From contig NC_035437.2 in NCBI RefSeq assembly GCF_002127325.2, positions 167,182,263 through 167,246,262 on the forward strand: a DNA stretch of 64,000 bases, written 5' to 3'. The notes beneath the pieces are model-generated. The model was not told where the DNA came from and did no database searches. It was given only the letters and a program-made list of their open reading frames with translations. How positions within the stretch are numbered: the first letter of the stretch is position 1; every line of letters starts with the position of its first letter. Shown piece after piece: positions 53,864 to 63,279 of this stretch. The position numbers were made by a program, and so were the translations under genes. Source of the stretch: Helianthus annuus. Its lineage: Eukaryota; Streptophyta; Magnoliopsida; Asterales; Asteraceae.

Positions 53864-56145
53864 TGTCACACCCCCAAATTACCACCTAGGGCGTGTCCCT
53901 AATGGAGGTGTAACGATTCAACAAAGAGCCACCAATCATATCAAACACAAGTAATTATGTACTAAAAATACCCAATTGAAAGAAATGTATCGTTTGAAAA
54001 GTTAAACCAAAACCAAAGTATTGAGCGGAAGCATAAAAGTATAAATGTATAGATGTATCGAAACCCAATCAATATAATTGTTTATCATGACCATAACCAC
54101 TCCAGCAGCATCAGACGGCAAGTTCCCAAGTTCCTTCAACAATTACCTACAAGCATGTAAACAAGTGTGTCAGACTACGCTGGTGAGTTCAAGGTTTGTG
54201 TTTGTTTACCAAGTTGTGTTACCGATCATGTGAGTAAAACAGTTTACAAGACGATATGTTGTTTGTTGTTATGATGTTTGATGTTTCGATGTTGCTCATG
54301 TTAGATACCCTAGGGAGTGTGCCCATAAGTATCCGGGGAGTGGGTACCCCTTAACGACCGTTTGCTATGTTGCCTTCGTTAGATACCCTAGGGAGAGTGC
54401 CCATATGTATCCGAGGAGTGTGCCTCTAACAACCATAGCCATACCCAGATAATTAGTTCACGCCCGTCCTTACGGCCCGGTGTGAGGTTTCCCACCTAAT
54501 AGCGCTATCAACTAATCACCCCCATTGCCCTCCAGGCAATAACCAAAACCGATTAAGTTATTTACCCAATGTTTCCCTTCCAAATGTTTACCAGTTGTCC
54601 CAAACCACCGGGACGCATGCTTGAGAAAAGTGCAGTGAACTCACCTTGGATTTGCTCGGTATGTTACGTTACATTACCCGTTCCTACTTGGTCAACCAAG
54701 CCCTACCGTGGTAACCAAATATAATTAGCTTTTATGCACGAAAGTCATGTAATTCACAATCACGACACACGTATCGTTGTACACATAACGTCATACAAAT
54801 CATAATAAGAAATCACGCATCACACCAAATACAACATTCATTAAACAATCAGTTCCATTTTCACTAATCAACTTTCATCTCCTGTACATGCACCATATCA
54901 TCACTTAGCAGAACCATTCATGCGTTCGACCTATTGTAACTCAAACATTCACTATCGATCGCACTGTAATCATTCAAACCTCATGTATTAACATATCACA
55001 ACATTCCCACACGAGTCTTTACTTAACAACCCAACACGTCGCTTCTCATGCTGTGCGACCCAGTTGGTTCCGGGCCCACTACTGCGCGTGACCCGGCCCT
55101 CTTGTTGTGCGAGCAGCTGTAACCTAGCCCCAGCATGGAGGGTACGGCCCAGAGTCTATGGCCCAAGCAAGAGTGTGGTTTTTAAAACTAATTAGCCCAT
55201 GTGCCGTGTGTGTATGTGTGACTGGGCTTAGGTGTGTGCAACCCACCTGTGGTGTTCGGCCATGCTCTTAATTAATGTGCAATCAGGGTTGTGTTATCTC
55301 ATACATACAATATCATGGACTTGCATCAATACACATATAATTTCCAACAACCAATCAGTTTCACAGAGATTCATGGGCCTATTGGGAATCTGCTGATTAC
55401 ATCATCACGAACAGTTTGAGAAAAAACATGACCATGCAATATGATTTTTCTTTTGTGAACTTATCCATGTTATCGGTTCTCATTTAATAATGCATGATTA
55501 ATTTCAATTCGTGCACTGAATCCTAGGATCATCGTTCAGTTTGGAAATCATAAACTAATATTGGTTACCTTTTATTGTCAGATTGCACAAGCACAGTTTT
55601 CAACACATCAACACATGCTCACATATAATTAAAAGTCAACACATTAGGCAAGCAAGAGATAGTACTAACCGCTGATGGGGATTCCGACTGGGGTCCTGCT
55701 TCTACTGTTGCAATTCGATTAGAGGGGTGGGGGTAGGGTTTATTTATTTGAGTTGTATTACATTTTAATTACGTGTTGTGTATATAATATCCTTTCCTTA
55801 ACCGCGGCCCCTATCAACACAACCGGCCCACTTCCAGAACCCTTATTAGGCTTATGTAGATAAGGCCCCATATGTGTGTGTATGCATGCTAAATCGTAAC
55901 CGGCCCAAATACGATGCCCACTTGGGCGCTACTGATCCCAAACATAATTTCGATATGTAACTGTGCTCGGGTTGGGCTTCGGGTATATGTGTGAAAATGC
56001 GGCCGGCCCAAATTAACAGTCGGTTAAGTAAAACACTAATACTAACTTAGCCGAGTTAAACAAGCAACGCAACATTTAAACTAACCAATCGTAACAGAAA
56101 GTGATTCGGAATTAGAGACACACCTAAAGATTACGGGTCGTCACA
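53864..56145. mobile_element. Solo LTR (2282 bp) inside the Mutator element
   Basis: Begins TGTCACACCCCCAAATTACC and ends GGGTCGTCACA, with a 5-bp duplication AAAAC on both sides (53859-53863, 56146-56150). No internal retroelement sequence remains, as expected after LTR-LTR recombination. It contains two diverged tandem copies of a unit starting GTTAGATACCCTAGGGAG (54299 and 54380). Confidence 0.85.
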
Positions 56146-56150
56146 AAAAC

Positions 56151-57180
56151 CCTCAACTCAGCCTCATCTTCCACTAAATCTTCTTCCCTGTGATACCCTC
56201 CAAACCCAGGTCACATAGATTTTTCGGTCACCCATTTCGTTGTATTACAAGACAAACCACCACCATCCACAACCGTTGGCCCACCAGAAAAACTAGAAGA
56301 TGTAGATGTTGATGGTTTCTCAGATCCAACAACAAGAACCCACCCCACACCGCCACCACCACCCACTCCAACCGCCGCCTGAAACCATCGCCCCATCCCC
56401 CTTCTAGTGAAACCCCTTTTCATCGACGAGCCAAATCCTGTTGAATATCTTACATCCAACACATCGTCGTCCTCAGGTTGGATGAAAAAACCCATCATTC
56501 TTGATGAAAAACCATCACTGCTTGCCACTTTGGGAACTCCGACGAACCCTTTCGGCGTCCGATCCGACACCATCTCATAACACCACCGTTCACCCATCGT
56601 TAACCACCATCTCATAACACCACCATTCACCAACATCTTAGACCACCGTTGAACGGTTCACCTAAATCAAAATCAAACCCAAATTCAAACCAAATATCAA
56701 AATCAAACCCAAAATCAAACCACCGATGCTCTTGGATTCCCTTAGTCGTCGGAAAACTATCGGAGCCTTAGGGTTCTTAGTCTATTACCACTGGCTAGAT
56801 CGTTTCTCGGAACTCACAGAACAACCCCAGTCGCTGAAAAAAGCACAGTGCAAACTCACTGGAACCCTAAGTTTAGTGCCGGAAACACGAACCACCGTCA
56901 ACGGTGGTGGTGGAACCCTAGCCGCAGGTGTTTAACCCAATCGGCCCATAGAATCTGTTGCAACCTACAAGTATCAAAGCCAATCGGAGGTGGAGATGGG
57001 TGGCAGTGTGTGGCATAGTGACCAGGCGGTGGTGGAGAGGGAGGCGGTGGTGGAGAGGGATCCGGAGGTGGAGGTGAGTGTATCAGGGATAGCTTTGTAT
57101 GTATATAATCATATGTTATATATTATAACAAAGAAATGGTTTTAACAATCATAAAAATAAAGTGAAATTTTAAAAAAATA
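56151..57180. other. Interior of the Mutator element, possible captured coding sequence
   Basis: A 141-codon minus-strand ORF (56636-56211) and open plus-strand frames overlap here. One plus-strand frame reads PTPPPPPTPTAA and, after a stop, WMKKPIILDEKPSLLATLG. Glycine-codon-like GGTGGTGGAG repeats occur near 57010-57075. No family recognised. Confidence 0.35.
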
Positions 57181-57453
57181 TGAAATGACAAAATTGCCCC
57201 CTGAGTAACAGAGTTCATTGGATGGGGTTAAGTTAGTTGGACCAAAATGGCAACGACGAAACCTTTTTGGATCCAGATGTTAAAAATGAAACCTTTGGAC
57301 TAAACTGGCAAAATGACCCAAACCACAGGGACTAAAATGGCAATTAACTCTAGATTAATAGTCTAAAACCATTGTTTTGTGCTCATATAGAAATTCGTTG
57401 TGGCCAATGACACATAGAGGAGCACAAACTGGGTAATTTTAATAACCAGTTTC

Positions 57454-57660
57454 GGTTTCATGTTTTAAGGGTTAGAACGGGTTCTAGTTCCGGTTATTTA
57501 ACCAAAAAACTATACCCAATGTGCACGGTTCCGGGTAGGGTTCACTTTCGGTTCTTAAGAAACCGAGTATTAAAATAACCTATTTTTGGGTTTTCCTATA
57601 CCTTATTTCCGAGTTTTTAGTACTCTATTTCCAGGTTTAGTAATACTCTATTGCGTTTGA
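57454..57660 (+). repeat. Dispersed direct repeat, copy 2
   Basis: Direct-orientation match to 52568-52781 (shared GTGCACGGTTCCGGGTAGGG and CTCTATTGCGTTTG landmarks). The similarity stops at different flanks on both sides. Confidence 0.75.
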
Positions 57661-57779
57661 TTCAATCGCAATGCAACTATAGGATAGATTGAGTTCAATC
57701 AGATACTTCAAAACGTGCGTTTCCATATCGTTAACACATCACATAATGCTTGGATTAATCCATTCGATATTTGCGAGGT

Positions 57780-57814
57780 ACCCGTGCCGCAAAGCACGCG
57801 GGTCTTATTACTAG
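57780..57814 (+). mobile_element. Helitron-like 3' terminus (plus strand)
   Basis: An ACCCGTGC ... GCACGCGGGT hairpin with a short bulge is followed by CTTATTA and CTAG next to T. It has the same architecture as the end at 42545, in the opposite orientation, so the element would extend to the left. The 5' end was not found. Confidence 0.55.
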
Positions 57815-58008
57815 TTATAACATATAGTAGAAGGATGGAAACTAAAATAGTATTATTACTAACACAATCGTTGTTTATAAATTATATGTATAGTGATATA
57901 TTAGAATCTTTTTATATAATACTCACGATACAAAATAAAAGAAAAATGAATACATATATTTGATATTTAGAATAAGATTAATCTCTGGACTCAAAAAGTA
58001 ATTTACCC

Positions 58009-58078
<70 letters not shown>
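58009..58078 (+). repeat. AAT/TAA microsatellite
   Basis: About 23 uninterrupted TAA units. An apparent poly-isoleucine ORF on the minus strand is just this repeat. Confidence 0.95.
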
Positions 58079-58591
58079 TATATGACGCGTGGTGTCACCG
58101 CCCCCAAATAGTAATATAAACACTATTTATTTGATTTTGTTTATTAATAGATAGAGATGAGTAAAAAAGTTTATTTAAATTTTAATACTTATCTTTTTAA
58201 CTGGGATACAGGTTATTAAAGAGATTAGGCGGCAATTAGAATTAAAAGCTTTTGTTTTCCCTCTTTCTCATTAAAACCGCTATGAAACCGCATTTCTCAA
58301 CCTAGTTCAGTGATCCAGGGGAAATTAGAACTTGACGAACTTGTTCATTCGCTGGAAGGAGTCAACTGCCAGTGATCGAAGGGTTACCATTGGTTCAATC
58401 GCAACCGCAACCACCTTCAATTTTAGGTCAGTAAATTGTAAAAGATAGATGATTATGTTCTATTTAAATATGTTCAAAGAAACAATCTTGCTGAATTCGG
58501 CCATGTAGATTTTGAAAAGAGCTGTACACAATTGTTGTGTTCATTATGAGTAGATAAGTTCATACATATACATATTCTTTTGGTTTACATC
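58079..58591. other. Possible 5' sequence of the En/Spm-type gene
   Basis: 58250-58430 has exon-like composition and ends TTTTAGGTCAGTAAAT, which could be a donor. It may be a 5' UTR exon of the gene whose first coding exon starts at 59392. No other feature seen. Confidence 0.3.
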
Positions 58592-59340
58592 AGGTCCAAT
58601 TGTCATGCCAAAACAAGGCTGAATCGCCCTTTCCAATCACACTTGATGTATTTATTGAGATCCAAATTAACTTTCCCAAACTCCTTGTTAACTGCTGTGG
58701 TATAGTCTAAACCCCGTCATTGCTGCTCGGAATAAGGGGTGCAAACGAGTTGAGTTGAGCCGAGTCCGAGCTCAACCAGGCTCGAGCTCGGCTCGATTCG
58801 AGCTTTATTTCTAATTAAACTTGAGCTCAACTCGAAGGTAATTTTGAAGCTCGAAATCAGCTTGTGCTAGACTCGTTTAGTATTTATTAATTAATTTATA
58901 TTAATTATAACTATTATTATACATATAATTTAGTTATTTTTTTCTATTTATATAAATGGTAATTAGTATTATATAAATATATGTTAATATAAAATATATA
59001 AATAGAAAGCTCGTTTAGGCTCGCGAGCCGGCTCGAGCTCGATAAGCAAAGCTCGGGCTCGTTTACTAAACAATCTACTTTTAGGCTCGAGCTCGAGCTC
59101 GTTTAAGCTCGGCTTGTTCGAACTTTTTTTCAAGCCGAGCTCGAGTAGCTCAGCTCGTTTGCACCCCTACTCGGAATCACATTAGTGCAGGCAATGTTAC
59201 CGTCGCCTTAACTACTAGGGCCCAAAGTTGGGAGCCGAAGGCCTTGATACGCCACCACCAGTTGGAGATCAGGCCCATATTCAGTTCCTTGATGTTGATA
59301 CCTAATATGCGCAGCCCTCGTTTCTTCTTGGAACCTTATA
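58592..59340 (-). pseudogene. LINE remnant, copy 1, split by an Ac-like MITE
   Basis: The minus strand reads GLRILGINIKELNMGLISNW and WWRIKAFGSQLWALVVKA (59335 to about 59200). It resumes beyond the MITE with VNKELGKVNLDLNKYIKCDW and weaker sequence. These blocks are the post-reverse-transcriptase region of plant L1-like LINEs. Frameshifts and stops are present. The part 58592-58733 is near-identical to 63523-63662. Confidence 0.72.
58734..59169. mobile_element. Ac-like hAT MITE, 436 bp, GAGCTCG family
   Basis: Starts AAGGGGTGCAAACGAG, ends CTCGTTTGCACCCCTA, and is flanked by a perfect 8-bp duplication CTCGGAAT (58726-58733, 59170-59177). It is the cleanest copy and establishes the family as hAT. 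It sits in a LINE remnant. Confidence 0.88.
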
Positions 59341-59391
59341 ATATTATATACTAAATATTGTTATTGTATTGTATGTTTTTTAATAGACAGT

Positions 59392-62300
59392 ATGGGTAGG
59401 CGCAAACAACTACATATCACTTCTACGGACAACAGTAAAATGCAAGATTATCCATCAAATTCTCATGATGCACAAGGTACTAATGCAAATTATCCGAATT
59501 CTTTGATGTAGAGGGGGCATTCTTGACCCAAAGCCTTCAAAGTGGGTCAGTTTGGGTTGCTTTTAAAATTATGTGAGTTGGTTTGGCTAAGATATTTTAA
59601 TTAAATGGGTCACAATGGGTCACTTGAAATTCCATCTTGTTATTTTCGGGTCAAAGCGGGTCGACAACATTAAAGAAATGGGTCGATGTGGGTTAGTGTC
59701 TTAAATAAACGGGGCAGGTTTCGGATCGGAGTGGGTTCAGTTCAAATTGAGTTTCTGGCCGAGACGGTTTCGGCACGACGTAGGTTTTGGATTGGAACGG
59801 GGTCGGTTCGGGTCGGGTTTCGGGCCGACACGAGTTTCTGCATGGGACGGGTTTCGGATCACAACGGGTTTTGGGCCGACACGAGTTTTCGCACGAGACG
59901 AGTTTCGGGTCGGGACGAGTTTCGAACGTTTCGACGCGAACCATTTCGACCCGTACCCCTAATACATGCAGACCTGTATAAGCGTTATTACAACTGAAAC
60001 TGATTCACATCTCAGTATTCTATGAGTAACAACTGAAACTGTTATACACTGAATCTAATTAATGACTGAAAAGTTAAATTTTGTTGTCGTTGATCGAAAT
60101 GATAACAGACAAAATTTAAGTCTGAATTGAGTACATAGTGAATTCAGTTTGTTTCGATTAGTTTCTGTTGATTTTAGTGAAATAAGTTTCAGTGATTGTG
60201 AATTTAGTTGATTGTTTCGATTAGTTTTAGTTTTTTTTAAGAACAAAATCAGAACATCGATATTAGATCTGTTTCTTGTATGTTTAAATTGGCTGAAAGA
60301 ATATTTTGAATCGAAATCAGATCAGTTTGATGATTAAGATCTGAGTTTGGTTCAAAGAAGGAACTAAATCAAAGAAAATCTAGTTATACACGCATATCAC
60401 GGCTCATTTTAGTTATGAATCTGAGTCGTGTTGTTGCTGTTATTTACAAAGTTAATCTGGATTTGATTTGGGTTCAATACTCGACATATTATATTGGATT
60501 TTACGAGTTTACTGCTGATCTATCAGCAACTGACTTTTCAATGTTAATGGCGTCTGCGACAGCTAACTCGATTTCTGCAGTCGGGTTTTCGAACGTAGAA
60601 AAAGACTGATCTAGTTTGATAGTTGCAGCTTGCGTCTGTGATTAGAAAACAAAAAAGAATTCACGGCTGAATCTGAAATAAACGGGTGAAAAGATTAGTG
60701 ATTAGGATCGATACAAGTGTTTACAGCCGGTTATCATTTAGAGTGAAAGGGAGTTATGCGGGACTGTATCTCACAGAAACTTTTTCGAAGGTTACCAACC
60801 CGGACCCGTTTTAACCCGACAAAATTGCCCCTTGATGTACAATCACTTTAAAAAAATCATTTTTTAACCAACCCGAAACCCGTTCCGACCCGAACCCGTC
60901 CCAACCCGAACCCGTTTCGACCCGAACCAAAACAACCCATTTTTAATTGACCCGTTTCGACACGAACCCGTTACGACCCGAACCTGTTTTGACCCATGAC
61001 CCGACCCGACCGATCCGTTTGCCAGTTCTACTTTGATGTATTGTTTTTTTTTTCTTCTTCTCATTGGTTAGTTTTTGACCTTGACTAGGTAATGTGTACA
61101 TGGAAGCTAGACCAGCGAGGATTCAGGAGAACAAAAAAAGACTACCAGAATTAGGAGTTAAAAACGTTGTGGACTCTATGACAAGTTTGGTAGACAGTAA
61201 CAAAATGAAGAAAAAAACAGTGAAAAGGAACACTCGTGCGGGGGATGTAGATTATATTCCAAATCCAGATCCAGGTGATGATTCTGAGGAAGATAACCAA
61301 CAAGTTGGTAGAAGTATTGTAGAATCCAAAAAGGTAATATGATTATTCAAACTTTGTTTATTTTATTTTGAGTAAATTGTTAAAATCGTCCCCGACGTTT
61401 ATTCACATTTGCTAGATCCATCCAAAAAAGTTTTTTTTTTCTCATAGGAACCACTAAGGTTTCAAAAAAGTTACTAAATTCATCCAAAATGACTAACACC
61501 CTAACAAAACTAACTTGATAGAGGGGTAATTTAGTCATTGTCTTAATATATAATTTACCCTTTTTTAAGAGTTATATCTTGCCCCCCACCCTTTTATAAA
61601 CAAAACCCTAAAACCCAATTTTTGAAGCTACAACCTCACGATGTATCCGTTTACAACGAAGATAAAAATGATTAACTAGACTTGCCTCCTCATCTAGTCT
61701 TCTCCAAATCATAGACATATCCATTACTGACTTGGAGCATATAGGACATGAGAATCTGTTGAAAAAAAAAAAGAATTAAATTTTAGTAAAAATGCAAAAA
61801 GATAAATACATGAACCAAAGAATCATATAAATACTTACTTATTACGACTTATCATCTCGTTACAACATTGAGAGCGCATTGTGTGTCCACATTTCATGAC
61901 AGTAGTGTCTTTCTGTGAGTCGAATAGGTACTGAAAATGCAGTGGTGGATACATTATAACTTCAAATGTTCGTTCAAAACGCAATGAGTGGTTACAACTT
62001 ACAAATAAATGTAAAACGGATACATCGTTGTTCATTTGTGTTCGTTCAATTATGTCAATAGAAATTCTTTGAAACAACGATGTATCCGTTTACAACAACG
62101 CATGATGCGACAGTGGTGTGTTAAACACCTGCATTACAGGTGATCATAAGTTGTTTCAAGACCTGTTTGTTTGACCCATATCAGCTGGCCTGTAACTAAC
62201 ATACCTGTAATCTATCTAGTTGGCCTTCAACTAACAGACCTGTAAGTTGTTTCAAGACCTGTTTGTTTGACCCATATAGATGATTGATGAAAATATATAA

Positions 62301-63228
62301 TGCACACCCAAATAGATGATTGAAAAATATTTATTCGTTGTTGAAAAGATTGAAGTTGGTGCTAGCAAGTCCTTTGGATGTGCAATCTTATAAACACCAT
62401 AAAACTAAAAAAATCACAATGTCTAGCTAGCACATTGCCTTCTGCTTGAAATCAACAATCGAAGGATTGATTTAATTTAAGTCCACTGATTTGATATAAG
62501 TTTTGATTTGATTCAAGTCCACTAATAATAGCTTTAATAGCTTTGATGTTTTCGCTGCATTTTCCATTAAGGGTAAATTAAATATATTAAGACAATGACT
62601 AAATTAACCCTCTATCAAGTTAGTTTTGTTAGGGTGTTAGTCTTTTTGGATGGATTTAGCAACTTTTTTGAAACCTCAGTGGTTCCTATGAGAAAAAAAC
62701 CTTTTTTAGATGGATCTAGCAAATGTGAACAAACGTCAGGGATTTTAGCAATTTACTCTTTTATTTTATATAGAAATGTGATCTAATGAAAATAAATTTG
62801 TTTTAGCGACACCATTCACAATATATTCCACCAATGTCCATGAGTAGAGCTGCTAATCTAACGAAACTAGGTCGGGTGCTTGCTCCAAATGTCTCCCAAA
62901 AGGTTCCGTCTACTTCAAATGCAACAAAACCAAATAAAGAAGGAGCAAAGAGAAGGATGATTCTTGTTGATGAGGATGATGATGAGGACGTGGAAATATT
63001 CCAAGGTATTATTTTGTTAATCTTAAAGTTTATTCAGTTAAAAGTACCTTTATATTGATTTACTCTTCTATGCTTTAAGAAGGTAATAAAGTGGATAAGG
63101 AAGTAGATGGTGTTGATGAAGATGATGAGCATGGAGACATGGCAGATCATAACTTTTCTGAAGATGAAAACAATGATCAAGAACAATTGCATGGCCCTGA
63201 AAAAGATAAAGCAACAGGTTCTGATTAA
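59392..63228 (+). CDS. En/Spm-associated (tnp1/Ptta-like) protein, four-exon model
   Basis: Exons 59392-59476, 61089-61333, 62807-63005 and 63080-63228 join in phase at GT-AG introns. The start is [18 protein letters not shown]. Exon 2 is basic and helical ([49 protein letters not shown]). Exon 3 has a KRR motif and exon 4 a run of acidic residues. The '[18 protein letters not shown]' start resembles the N-terminal region of plant En/Spm (Ptta-type) transposon proteins. That is a memory-based call without domain proof. The model stops at 63226-63228, but a donor at GCAACAG|GTTCTG just before could extend it to the right. Intron 2 holds a Pack-MULE and intron 1 holds GGGTCGGG-type repeats. Confidence 0.45.
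59815..59925 (+). repeat. Tandem GGGTTTCGGGCCGACACGAG units
   Basis: Two 51-bp units (starting near 59815 and 59866), plus diverged flanking copies from 59640, built of GGGTCGGGTTTCGG words. Confidence 0.65.
60812..61025. repeat. GACCCGAACCC-rich repeat, copy 2
   Basis: Same order as the copy at 44255-44465: AAATTGCCCCTTGATGTAC, an A-run, then degenerate GACCCGAACCCGTTT units ending at CCGTTTGCCA. It lies in intron 1 of the En/Spm-type gene. Confidence 0.65.
61370..62758. mobile_element. Pack-MULE, 1389 bp, carrying a RING/CHY E3 ligase gene fragment
   Basis: Inverted repeats of about 190 bp begin GAGTAAATTGTTAAAATCG (left) and GAGTAAATTGCTAAAATCC (complement of right). The 9-bp duplication TTTTATTTT is perfect (61361-61369, 62759-62767). 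It carries no transposase. The interior contains two exons and the intron of an unrelated host gene (61675-61930, minus). That is the definition of a Pack-MULE. It sits within intron 2 of the En/Spm-type gene. Confidence 0.88.
61675..61930 (-). pseudogene. Captured RZFP34/CHYR1-type RING finger fragment
   Basis: The minus-strand exon 61930-61839 encodes [20 protein letters not shown] and on to EMISRN. After an 83-bp GT-AG intron, about 61755-61675 gives [20 protein letters not shown] then DEEAS. The YLFDS...V..CGHT...CP.CSKS..DMS..W..LDEE chain is the RING part of CHY-zinc-finger E3 ligases (RZFP34/CHYR1 group). The first RING cysteines, the CHY domain and the C-terminus are missing. Retention of the intron shows DNA-level capture. 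It is antisense to the surrounding gene. Confidence 0.82.
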
Positions 63229-63279
63229 ACTTACTATACATGTGTATGTATTATATTTAGGATACTTGTATTTCTTATT

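Larger units (their letters stand above)
53652..57350. mobile_element. Mutator-like element, 3.7 kb, 9-bp duplication, nested solo LTR
   Basis: Inverted repeats of about 170 bp begin GAGTTGATTGCCATTTTAG (left) and, as complement, GAGTTAATTGCCATTTTAG (right). A perfect 9-bp duplication TAGATTAAT flanks it (53643-53651, 57351-57359). Without the 2.3-kb solo LTR at 53864-56145 it would be about 1.4 kb. It has no mudrA-like ORF. The remaining interior (56151-57180) is codon-like and Pro/Gly-rich on both strands, so it may be a captured gene piece that I do not recognise. Confidence 0.88.

Noticed and set aside
53652..57350. mudrA transposase inside the 3.7-kb Mutator element
   Set aside because: No MULE transposase or zinc-finger motifs seen in any frame; most of the length is a solo LTR.
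57923..58123. 66-codon minus-strand ORF rich in isoleucine
   Set aside because: Product of the AAT microsatellite.
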